Part shown: positions 35,439 to 42,948 of the stretch, in pieces
How the letters are laid out: every line of letters starts with the position of its first letter
Numbering within the stretch: the stretch's first letter is position 1
Source: CAJBVG01 sp943371425
GTDB lineage: Bacteria > Bacteroidota > Bacteroidia > Sphingobacteriales > Sphingobacteriaceae
Direction: 5' to 3'
Length of the DNA: 64,000 nt
Assembly (NCBI GenBank): GCA_943371425.1
Contig: CALRUR010000008.1
Location: forward strand, 1-64,000
Program-made: the position numbers and the translations under genes
Notes under the pieces: model-generated
The model's database searches: none
What the model was told of the DNA's origin: nothing
The model's input: only the letters and a program-made list of their open reading frames with translations

Positions 35439-35461
35439 AGCTTTATTGTTAATTTATAATA

Positions 35462-35493
35462 CAAAACTACAGGAAACATTTTAAATAAGCAAA
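35462..35493 (-). promoter_or_regulatory. Promoter of the ric operon
   Basis: On the minus strand, TTTG at 35493-35490 and TAGTTTTG at 35469-35462 are separated by 20 bases, a good Bacteroidota -33/-7 promoter. Transcription should start near 35457, about 20 bases before the ATG at 35438. Confidence 0.68.
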
Positions 35494-35494
35494 C

Positions 35495-35510
35495 AAGTAC
35501 TTAAATACTT
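35495..35510 (-). promoter_or_regulatory. Inverted repeat abutting the ric promoter
   Basis: AAGTA-CTTAAA-TACTT is a perfect 5+5 inverted repeat with a 6-base spacer, ending one base from the -33 element, centred near -45. The half-sites differ from the TATGA palindromes, so it may bind another regulator, possibly the Rrf2 protein. Confidence 0.45.
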
Positions 35511-35525
35511 TTATTAAGCACAAAA

Positions 35526-35555
35526 AAATGAGAATTTAATGACAAATTCTCATTT
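35526..35555 (-). terminator. Terminator of the efflux adaptor gene
   Basis: AAATGAGAATTT and AAATTCTCATTT form a perfect 12-base-pair stem with a 6-base loop. On the minus strand it is followed by a T-run. It lies 18 bases after the stop of the adaptor gene at 35574. Confidence 0.85.
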
Positions 35556-35573
35556 AGATTATCTTGAGGGTTG

Positions 35574-36908
35574 TTACTTCTTCTCTTCTTTAAAAAGCTC
35601 GTCTTCTTTCACAACCTTAACCATTGAGCCATTTTTTAATTTTTTAGAGATTGCTAAATACGGTGCGGTTACAACTTCCTGTCCTTCGGTTAAGCCAGAA
35701 AGTATTTGTATATTTTGATCGTCTTGTATACCTGTTTTAACCAATTGCATTTTTACCTTGCCTGCTTCTACTACAAAAACATATTCAAAAAACTCAATGC
35801 TTTTGGCATCTGTTTTAGCAGTTGTACTTTCTTTGTTATCTGCTTTCTTCGCAATTTTTACAGTAGGCGATTTGTCAATATCAGCTGTATCATCGCGGGT
35901 AGTAACAGCTTGTATTGGCACTGTTAAAATATTGGTAATTTTTTCTGTTTGAATATCAACCGTAGCAGATAAACCTGGACGGAATGGTGATGCTAAAGAT
36001 TTATCGGTAACTAAACTTGCATACGACTCTGGCAATACTCTAATTTTAACACTGAAATTCGTTACTTGATCGGCGCTGCTGCCTACAATGTTTGCTGAGT
36101 TTGCAATTTCCGAAACAATTCCTTTAAATTTTTTATCAATAAATGCATCAACTTCAATGGTTGCGGTATCGCCCAAGCTTAATCTGTTGATATCGTTTTC
36201 ATTCACATCCACATTTACTTCCATCGAATTTAAATTAGCGATGCGCATCATTTCTGTACCACTCATTTGGGTAGTACCCACAACCCTCTCTCCTTCTTCT
36301 ACATTTAGTTTAGAAACGGTACCGTCTACTGGTGCAAAAATGGTTGTTTTAAATAAATTATCTTTTGCTTCTTTTACACTTGCTTCAGCACTTTTAATGT
36401 TAAAACGTGCGGCTTCCACATCGGCTTTAGAAACCATGTAATTACTTTTTATCTGTTCAAAATCTGCATCCGAAATAACTTTATCGTTGTGCAATTTTGT
36501 ATTTCGCTTATATGCTTGTTCTGCTTGTACAAAGCGAGCTTCTGTATTAGCTAAGTTTGCTTTGCTATTGTTTAAGGATGCTGTTGCTCTATCTAAATAG
36601 GATTCGTAAACATCCGGACGGATTTTAACGAGTAATTGTCCTTTTTTTACTTTATCACCTTCTTTTACATATAAAGCAATAATTTCACCAGACACATCGG
36701 GTGATATTTTTACTTCAATTTCTGGTTGTATTTTACCCGAAGCAGAAACAGTTTCAACAATGGTTCTAACTGTTGCTTTTTCTACACTTACTTGCTCTAA
36801 ATTGTCGGCTCCAAACCAACCTGCCTTTTTACCAGCTACCAATACCACTAACAATACCACTACGGTTATACCTAAGTAAATGTATAGTGATCTTTTTTTC
36901 TGTGCCAT
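35574..36908 (-). CDS. Efflux periplasmic adaptor (HlyD/MacA type)
   Basis: This 444-residue adaptor has a single N-terminal membrane anchor (YIYLGITVVVLLVVLVAG). It then has a biotinyl-lipoyl-like segment (GEIIALYVKEGDKVKKGQLLVKI, about 75-97), a long alpha-hairpin (SNNSKANLANTEARFVQ-type heptads to about 190), the returning lipoyl half (TIFAPVDGTVSKLNVEEGERV), and beta-barrel and membrane-proximal domains. Such proteins link an inner-membrane pump to TolC. It lies 27 bases after a TolC-family gene, but no MacB or RND pump gene follows before the terminator, so its partner must be encoded elsewhere. An acidic and lysine-rich insertion lies near 340-370. Confidence 0.92.
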   Translation of the reverse strand: MAQKKRSLYIYLGITVVVLLVVLVAGKKAGWFGADNLEQVSVEKATVRTIVETVSASGKIQPEIEVKISPDVSGEIIALYVKEGDKVKKGQLLVKIRPDVYESYLDRATASLNNSKANLANTEARFVQAEQAYKRNTKLHNDKVISDADFEQIKSNYMVSKADVEAARFNIKSAEASVKEAKDNLFKTTIFAPVDGTVSKLNVEEGERVVGTTQMSGTEMMRIANLNSMEVNVDVNENDINRLSLGDTATIEVDAFIDKKFKGIVSEIANSANIVGSSADQVTNFSVKIRVLPESYASLVTDKSLASPFRPGLSATVDIQTEKITNILTVPIQAVTTRDDTADIDKSPTVKIAKKADNKESTTAKTDAKSIEFFEYVFVVEAGKVKMQLVKTGIQDDQNIQILSGLTEGQEVVTAPYLAISKKLKNGSMVKVVKEDELFKEEKK

Positions 36909-36935
36909 CTTTATAAAAATTATTTCCTAAAAGTA

Positions 36936-38249
36936 TTAAAAAGTAAGTGCATTTCCATTGTAAAAATCGAGAAGCTTTGCACGGAGAATTAATTCGTACT
37001 TCGCTTGAACCACATCGGCATCAGATCTTGCTACGTTATTCTTAGAAATTCCATAATCAACTGCGTTAAGCAAACCTACATCAAAACGTTGCTGACTGTA
37101 TTTAAAAGCTTCTTTTAACGATTGGTTGTTTTTCATTGTCGACTCGTATTTTTTACTTGCCGCTTTTAAATCTGAAATTGCTTGTTGCACATTTTTGCTC
37201 AAGGTTAATTTCGCTTGTTGCAAATTAATGTCGGCACTTGCCATATTTATGCTGGCGCGTTTCATATTGTTTCTGGCACTAAAGCCATTAAAAATAGGCA
37301 CTGTTAACGAAAACTGCCAAAACTGTGAGAAATTCAGGTCTAATTGATTTCTGAATGATAAAGGGTTTAAATCTGCATAATCTGAACCCAAACCAGCACC
37401 CAAATTTAAGCGAGGGTATAAACTACCTTTTGCTGCCGCCAAGCTATATTTTGCAGCATTATAGCGGTACTCTAACAATTTAATATCTGGTAAATTTGAT
37501 TCAGCTTTACCATACACTTCGTATAAAGTTGCAGAAGTATTTGCGGTTAAATATTTCTCTACATTTTGAGGGCGCTCTACTTCAAATACCTCCCCAGGGT
37601 CGCGATCCAATAATTGTATTAAATCTAATTTTGCTAAGTCTAAATTATTTTGTGCAGTAGTTACATTTAACTCGTCGGTTGCCACTTGCGATTTAATGTT
37701 TAACACATCTCCCTCTGTGGCATTACCAACAGCTGCATTTTTTTGAGCACGGTCTAATTGAGTTTTAGTTACTTCTAATTGTTCGTTTGCTACTCGTAAC
37801 AAATCTTGGTTATACAATAAGTTTAAGTACGCGTTAATCACTAAAAGAGCAACATCATTTCTATTTTTTTCTAAGCTTAACTTTTCTGCTTCTAAAGATT
37901 GAACGGTACTTTTATAATTGTTCACTCTATTAAAACCATTAAACACAGTAACATTAGAATTTGCATTCAAATTTATAGACACTACATCTTGCGAAACGTA
38001 AGAGTTTGTTAAGGGGTTAATGGCACGACCGTAAGAATGCGACCGAGAGCTAGAACCATTTAAAGTTGGGTACATTGCATACTTTCCATCTGATTTGCTC
38101 AACTCTGCTAAATCAACATTTAACTTAGATTGCTTTAAGTTTAAATTGTTTTCCATTGCATAGCTCACACATTTATCTAAGGACCATACCTGAGCGTTTA
38201 CACTAGTGATACTAATGGCTAAAACTGCTAAAGAGAAAATTAATCTCAT
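36936..38249 (-). CDS. TolC family outer-membrane efflux protein
   Basis: This 437-residue protein has a signal peptide ending TSVNA, then VWSLDKCVSYAMENNLNLKQSKL, the usual TolC opening. Long alpha-helical heptads alternate with short strand segments (NVTVFNGFNRVNN and LTVPIFNGFSARNN), giving the duplicated barrel-plus-tunnel arrangement. It forms the outer-membrane exit duct of a tripartite pump or type I secretion system. The adaptor gene follows 27 bases later in the same operon. Confidence 0.94.
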   Translation of the reverse strand: MRLIFSLAVLAISITSVNAQVWSLDKCVSYAMENNLNLKQSKLNVDLAELSKSDGKYAMYPTLNGSSSRSHSYGRAINPLTNSYVSQDVVSINLNANSNVTVFNGFNRVNNYKSTVQSLEAEKLSLEKNRNDVALLVINAYLNLLYNQDLLRVANEQLEVTKTQLDRAQKNAAVGNATEGDVLNIKSQVATDELNVTTAQNNLDLAKLDLIQLLDRDPGEVFEVERPQNVEKYLTANTSATLYEVYGKAESNLPDIKLLEYRYNAAKYSLAAAKGSLYPRLNLGAGLGSDYADLNPLSFRNQLDLNFSQFWQFSLTVPIFNGFSARNNMKRASINMASADINLQQAKLTLSKNVQQAISDLKAASKKYESTMKNNQSLKEAFKYSQQRFDVGLLNAVDYGISKNNVARSDADVVQAKYELILRAKLLDFYNGNALTF

Positions 38250-38344
38250 ATTTTTAAAAATTTATTAATGGTAAAAATATGTTAATTTAGTGCACGCTCA
38301 ACATTGAAACAGCGTTGTTACAGTAATATTTTTTTTATACAAGT

Positions 38345-38965
38345 ATGTACTTTATTAAAAACCCAAGTTTACTCAAAAAAATATATCCCTCCTTAATATG
38401 GGATATAAACACTACAGATAAAGTACTTTATTTAAGTTTTGATGATGGGCCTATACCCGAAGTTACACCATTTGTGTTAAATACATTGGCAAAGTTCAAT
38501 GCCAAGGCTACCTTTTTTTGTATTGGTGATAATGTGAGGAAACACCCAGAAATATTTAGGATGTTAAAAGAAGCTGGCCACCAAGTTGGTAACCACACCT
38601 TTAACCATTTAAATGGATGGAAAACAAATACTAAGGAGTATATGCAAAACATAGAGAAATGTGATGAACTTACAGAAACACATTTGTTTAGACCGCCCTA
38701 TGGCAGAATTTCACCTTCACAAATAAGTGCTTTCAAAACAGAATATCCAAAAGGAAGAATTATTATGTGGGATGTACTTTCTGGCGATTTCGACACAGCG
38801 ATTGATGCCGAAAAATGTTATCAGAATGTAATAAAGTCGACGGTTCCTGGTTCAATTATTGTATTTCATGATAGTTTGAAAGCCTACCCTCGTTTATGTG
38901 CTGCATTGCCAAGGGCATTGGAATATTGGACGAAGCAGGGGTATAGGTTTGAAACAATTGCGTAA
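38345..38965 (+). CDS. Polysaccharide deacetylase family protein (NodB domain)
   Basis: This 206-residue protein is almost entirely a NodB carbohydrate-esterase 4 domain. The metal and catalytic motifs are present in order: SFDDGP (D33, D34), H84 and H88 in HTFNH, RPPYG at 116-120, WDVLSGD, and the final IVFHDS. Enzymes of this group remove N-acetyl groups from sugar polymers such as peptidoglycan or chitin-like glycans. No signal peptide or membrane segment is visible, so it may act in the cytoplasm on a lipid-linked or soluble precursor. It stands alone between the TolC gene, which diverges, and a terminator. Confidence 0.92.
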   Translation: MYFIKNPSLLKKIYPSLIWDINTTDKVLYLSFDDGPIPEVTPFVLNTLAKFNAKATFFCIGDNVRKHPEIFRMLKEAGHQVGNHTFNHLNGWKTNTKEYMQNIEKCDELTETHLFRPPYGRISPSQISAFKTEYPKGRIIMWDVLSGDFDTAIDAEKCYQNVIKSTVPGSIIVFHDSLKAYPRLCAALPRALEYWTKQGYRFETIA

Positions 38966-38966
38966 A

Positions 38967-39043
38967 TCCCGAAAAATCGGGACAAGTAGTGCAAATACGA
39001 AAATGTGCAAATGAGTAAATGAATAGCACCCCATTTGCACATT
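38967..39043. repeat. Paired hairpins after the deacetylase gene
   Basis: Two hairpins lie in tandem. The first is TCCCGA-AAAA-TCGGGA at 38967-38982, directly after the stop codon. The second pairs AATGTGCAAATG at 39002-39013 with CATTTGCACATT at 39032-39043, a perfect 12-base-pair stem with an 18-base loop. The second uses the TGCAAATG word also found at 46040-46110. Together they probably terminate the deacetylase transcript. Confidence 0.8.
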
Positions 39044-39098
39044 CTTAAATTTATACTTTCTTGAATTATAATTAAAAAAATTAGGAAATATAGAAAAT

Positions 39099-39122
39099 AT
39101 ACTTACCTTTGTGAGTAAGTAT
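39099..39122 (+). promoter_or_regulatory. TetR-type operator overlapping the efflux operon promoter
   Basis: ATACTTAC-CTTTGTGA-GTAAGTAT is a perfect 8+8 inverted repeat over 24 bases. It covers the -7 element TACCTTTG at 39104-39111, and another ACTTAC half-site follows at 39125-39130. Length and central TTTGTGA resemble the E. coli AcrR operator. Binding here would block transcription of the TetR gene and the pump operon behind it. Confidence 0.8.
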
Positions 39123-39159
39123 TCACTTACCAAGAATTTAAAGACAAAAAATATAACAA

Positions 39160-39747
39160 ATGACAGCTACCATTTCAGACAGACAATTCGAAATTATTGA
39201 GGCAGCAGGGAAAATACTTACTGAATCGGGTGTAAGTGGCTTAACTATTAAAAATCTTGCTAAAGAAATGAAGTTTTCTGAAAGTGCGATTTATAGACAT
39301 TTTACAAGTAAAGAAGAAATAATTATTGCGTTGCTTGAATATCTTGCGAAAAGCATGGATGAACGGTATGAAAATGCTATTTCTGAGGAACAAACACCTG
39401 AAGAGAAATTTGTGACTATGTTTCAGAATCAATTTTCATTCTTTAAAAAGAACCCCCATTTCGTAGCAGCAGTATTTTCTGATGGATTGATGGAGGAAAG
39501 TAAAAGAATAAACGAAACCATTTTGAAAATTATGGGTGTTAAAATAAAACACTTGCAGCCTATTATTTTAGAGGGACAACAGAAGAACGTTTACACAAAT
39601 ACAATTCCTTCTGAAGAGTTAATACACATCGTAATGGGAACTTTTAGATTACAAATGTATAAATGGAGAATTTCAAATTTCGAGTTTGACATACTAAAAA
39701 ACGGTGATAAAATGATTAAATCCTTGCTAACATTAATAAAAAAATAA
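39160..39747 (+). CDS. TetR/AcrR family regulator of the RND operon
   Basis: This 195-residue regulator has an N-terminal helix-turn-helix (residues about 5-55, GVSGLTIKNLAKEMKFSESAIYRHFTSKEEII) and an all-helical ligand-binding domain. It is the first gene of the efflux operon, and its promoter is covered by a 24-base palindrome of the AcrR type, so it very probably represses its own operon until an inducer binds. The inducer cannot be read from the sequence. Confidence 0.93.
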   Translation: MTATISDRQFEIIEAAGKILTESGVSGLTIKNLAKEMKFSESAIYRHFTSKEEIIIALLEYLAKSMDERYENAISEEQTPEEKFVTMFQNQFSFFKKNPHFVAAVFSDGLMEESKRINETILKIMGVKIKHLQPIILEGQQKNVYTNTIPSEELIHIVMGTFRLQMYKWRISNFEFDILKNGDKMIKSLLTLIKK

Positions 39748-39753
39748 ATCAGT

Positions 39754-40227
39754 ATGCACATAATAATTAGATTAATAATAGTAACTCTATTAATTTCAAG
39801 TTTAAATATAATTAGCTGTGTAAATTCTGATACAAAACCTACCGAATTACAAACTAAAAATAACATAATTACAGAACACGAACACGATGAAGAAAATCAA
39901 GGGATAGAACTCAATAATGGAGAGAAATGGATAGTTGATAAAAATATGAACACACATATTCGTATTATGGAAAAGGATTTATTAAACTTCGCAAAACTTC
40001 CAAATAAAGACTACAAAGTACTGTCAGTAAAATTACAACAACAAATTGATTTACTTACCTCCAATTGTACAATGAAAGGTAAAGCTCATGATGAACTACA
40101 TAAATGGTTATTACCTTATATGGATTTGGTAACAGAACTAACAGAAGCAGAAAATAATGTAGAAGCAGAAAATATATATCAAAAAATACAACTATCATTC
40201 ACCACATTTAATCAATACTTTATATGA
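39754..40227 (+). CDS. Small lipoprotein of unknown function in the RND operon
   Basis: This 157-residue protein has a signal ending NIISC (Cys22), so it is likely lipidated. The mature part has a short charged His/Glu stretch (TEHEHDEENQ), then GEKWIVDKNMNTHIRIM and LTSNCTMKGKAHDELHKWL, a pattern I recall from unnamed Bacteroidota proteins near metal or efflux genes. The clustered His, Cys and Met residues hint at metal binding, but this is a guess. It starts six bases after the TetR gene and overlaps the cupin gene by four bases. Confidence 0.75.
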   Translation: MHIIIRLIIVTLLISSLNIISCVNSDTKPTELQTKNNIITEHEHDEENQGIELNNGEKWIVDKNMNTHIRIMEKDLLNFAKLPNKDYKVLSVKLQQQIDLLTSNCTMKGKAHDELHKWLLPYMDLVTELTEAENNVEAENIYQKIQLSFTTFNQYFI

Positions 40228-40511
40228 ATATAAAAGAATTACATACCCAGGTAAAACCGGTATCGGCAATTAATATTTTTAAGGCATTAGAAACGAATGT
40301 AACTGCAATAAAAATATTGCAAGGCCAACTATTAAAAGAACACGTAACTAAAACGCCTGCGATATTAATATGTGTTGAGGGAACTGCTAGGTTTGAAAAT
40401 GAAAATGGGATTAATGAAACCTTAATTTCTGGGGATTATATAAATATTGAACCATTAGTTAAACATTGGGTAGAGGGAATATCTGAAAGTCAATTAATAC
40501 TCATCAAATAA
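40224..40511 (+). CDS. Small cupin-domain protein
   Basis: This 95-residue protein is a single cupin barrel, with VTKTPAILICVEGTARFENENG for the first half and the G-D-Y-I-N-I-E-P-x3-H-W segment of the second. It has few of the usual metal-binding histidines (H39-like and the late H of VKHWV). It has no signal peptide. It overlaps the small lipoprotein gene (ATGA at 40224-40227) and lies six bases before the TolC gene. A sensory or small-molecule-binding role in the efflux operon is possible but unsupported. Confidence 0.8.
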   Translation: MNIKELHTQVKPVSAINIFKALETNVTAIKILQGQLLKEHVTKTPAILICVEGTARFENENGINETLISGDYINIEPLVKHWVEGISESQLILIK

Positions 40512-40516
40512 AAAAT

Positions 40517-41857
40517 TTGAAAATGAAGTTAGTAAACATTCACAAACAAGCTCTGCTATTATTGCTTACCACAATAAGTATTCAAACAGCAGAAGCACAA
40601 ATATGGTCGCTACAACAATGTATTGATAATGCACAGCAATACAATAAAAACATACAAATTGGTAGAAATAATAATGCTATTGGCGAGCAGAAGTTGAAAG
40701 AAGCAAAAGCTAATTTAATTCCAAAGATTACAGCAAATGCAGATTATAAATATTTCAACGACTTGCCATATCAGTTAATGCCGTTATCAACATTTAATCC
40801 GGCTGCACCTGAGGGACAATTTAAAGAGGCTCAATTTGGAGTGCCCCATAATATTAACGCAAATTTACAAGTAATTATGCCCTTGTATAACCCGCAACTA
40901 TACGGAGCAATTAAAGGCACGAATATAGCCAATGAGTTAACAGAACTTCAATATAAAAAGACAGAAGAGCAAGTTTATTTGGAGATCTCTAATTTATATT
41001 ACAATGCTCAAATACTACAATATCAAATTTTATTTATAGACAGTAATATTATAAATGCAGAAATATTATTAAAAAACACACAACTACTAAATAAAGAATT
41101 GCTTGTTAAAGGAACTGATGTTAGCAAAATAAAATTACAAGTATTACAATTAAGTACTCAAAAGAAAAATATTGAAAGCAAACATGAACAAATTTTAAAT
41201 GCATTAAAATTAGCAATAGGAATTCCAATTCAGCAACAATTACAAATCGAGAAAAATATTAAATACCATACATCAAATGACTTCAGCCCAACTACAACTC
41301 TAGATATTAATATTATAAACATACAAAAACGGATGTTATTGAGTGAATATAGCACCTTAAATAAATCGAGGTATTTACCTAGCCTTACACTTATAGGAAT
41401 GTACGGTAGAACTGGATTTGGATATGATAAGCAGCCAAATGATTTTCTTAGATTCTACCCTATTGGTTTTACAGGTATTCAATTATCGTACTCTTTATTT
41501 AATGGCACTGTTACACAACGAAAAATTAACCAGAAAAGAATTGAATTGAAAAATAAAGATCTTCAGTACAGCTTAGTTACTGAACAGACCAATATGCATA
41601 TAGAGAATGCTATACTACAAAGAACAATGGCTAAAAGATTAGTTGAAATTACAACGGAACAAATTGAATTTGCTAAAAAAATTTATGAGCAAACAACGCT
41701 ACAACAGAAACAAGGAATTGCAAATTTAACCGAAGTATTATTAGCAGATAATGCATTACGTGAGGTACAACAAAATTATCTGACTGCAATAATTGATTAT
41801 TTAAAAGCAGATTTAGAGTTAAAAAAACTAACTGGAAATATTTCAAAAACTAATTAA
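40517..41857 (+). CDS. TolC family outer-membrane efflux protein
   Basis: This 446-residue protein has a signal peptide ending TAEA, then QIWSLQQCIDNAQQYNKNIQIG, the TolC-family opening. Two helical-hairpin halves follow with strand segments near FGVPHNINANLQVIMPLYN and FTGIQLSYSLFNGTVTQ. It is the outer-membrane component of the RND pump encoded next; the start could be 40517 or the second ATG at 40523. It ends eight bases before the adaptor gene. Confidence 0.93.
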   Translation: MKMKLVNIHKQALLLLLTTISIQTAEAQIWSLQQCIDNAQQYNKNIQIGRNNNAIGEQKLKEAKANLIPKITANADYKYFNDLPYQLMPLSTFNPAAPEGQFKEAQFGVPHNINANLQVIMPLYNPQLYGAIKGTNIANELTELQYKKTEEQVYLEISNLYYNAQILQYQILFIDSNIINAEILLKNTQLLNKELLVKGTDVSKIKLQVLQLSTQKKNIESKHEQILNALKLAIGIPIQQQLQIEKNIKYHTSNDFSPTTTLDINIINIQKRMLLSEYSTLNKSRYLPSLTLIGMYGRTGFGYDKQPNDFLRFYPIGFTGIQLSYSLFNGTVTQRKINQKRIELKNKDLQYSLVTEQTNMHIENAILQRTMAKRLVEITTEQIEFAKKIYEQTTLQQKQGIANLTEVLLADNALREVQQNYLTAIIDYLKADLELKKLTGNISKTN

Positions 41858-41865
41858 ATACTACT

Positions 41866-42936
41866 ATGAAAACAAAAACATCAATTATAAAAAAAGTATT
41901 ATACATTCTGATACCATTGGTATTAATTGCCATATTAGTAATTAAATTAAAAAAAAATAAAGAGATTACTCAAAGTAAAATCTATCAATATAACAAAGAA
42001 GTTGCTGTTAATGTAAAGGCTGATACCTTACAAATGGAAAGCATTCGTATTGAACATTCACATTCAGGAACTTTTGAGCCAAATAAGGAAACAAAAATTA
42101 GTGCTGAAATACAGGGTAAGATTAACGAAGTGTTAGTTGATGTTGGAGATATTGTGAGTAAAGGGCAGGTATTAATACAACTAGATAACACATTATTGAA
42201 ACTGCAAGAAAAAACTATTGAAGTGCAAATTGAAGGCTTTGAAAAGGATGTAAAACGTTACAATGTTTTAACGAACGCAGATGCTATACAGGGTGTTCAA
42301 TTAGAAAAAGCAGAATTAGGCTTAAAATCTGCAAAATTACAGAGGGATGGATTATTAGAACAAATAAATAAAACCACAATTAAGGCACCATTTAATGGCG
42401 TTATAACAGCAAAACTCAGCGAGGTTGGAGCATTTGCAGCACCTGGAGTTCCACTACTCCAACTAACGGATATTACATCTTTAAAGTTTACCATCACTAT
42501 TGCAGAAAACGAATTAAGTAAATTCAGTATAAGTAAAAATTATTCAATTGTTGCAGATGCTTATCCTGATTATGTAATGGTAGAAAAGACTATCATGATT
42601 GGTAGTAAAGCAAACATGGCAAATAGTTACCCAATTCAGTTTATTGTAAAAAACACGAGCGATTTGAAAATAAAATCTGGAATGTTTGGGAAAGTAATTG
42701 TAAAAAACGAAGCAATAGAAAAGGGTATTGTTATTCCAGCATCTGCAATAATTGGCTCTATAAATAATCCTCGAGTATATTTGATAAAAAATGGTAAATC
42801 TATTTTACAAAATATTACCATTTTAAGAAAAATGGAAGATAAGATAATTGTATCCGAAGGTTTAGTAGAAGGTGATGTAATTATAACAAATGGCTTCATC
42901 AACCTATTCGACAGTTCAAATGTAATTGTTAATTAA
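41866..42936 (+). CDS. RND efflux periplasmic adaptor
   Basis: This 356-residue adaptor has an N-terminal anchor (VLYILIPLVLIAILVIKL), a lipoyl half-motif (GKINEVLVDVGDIVSKGQVLIQLD, about 85-108), a fairly short alpha-hairpin, the second lipoyl half (TTIKAPFNGVITAKLSEVGAF), and beta-barrel and membrane-proximal domains. It bridges the RND pump and TolC encoded on either side, 8 and 12 bases away. The short hairpin is typical of the MexA/AcrA-like adaptors of Bacteroidota. Confidence 0.93.
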   Translation: MKTKTSIIKKVLYILIPLVLIAILVIKLKKNKEITQSKIYQYNKEVAVNVKADTLQMESIRIEHSHSGTFEPNKETKISAEIQGKINEVLVDVGDIVSKGQVLIQLDNTLLKLQEKTIEVQIEGFEKDVKRYNVLTNADAIQGVQLEKAELGLKSAKLQRDGLLEQINKTTIKAPFNGVITAKLSEVGAFAAPGVPLLQLTDITSLKFTITIAENELSKFSISKNYSIVADAYPDYVMVEKTIMIGSKANMANSYPIQFIVKNTSDLKIKSGMFGKVIVKNEAIEKGIVIPASAIIGSINNPRVYLIKNGKSILQNITILRKMEDKIIVSEGLVEGDVIITNGFINLFDSSNVIVN

Positions 42937-42948
42937 ATCTGCTAAAAA

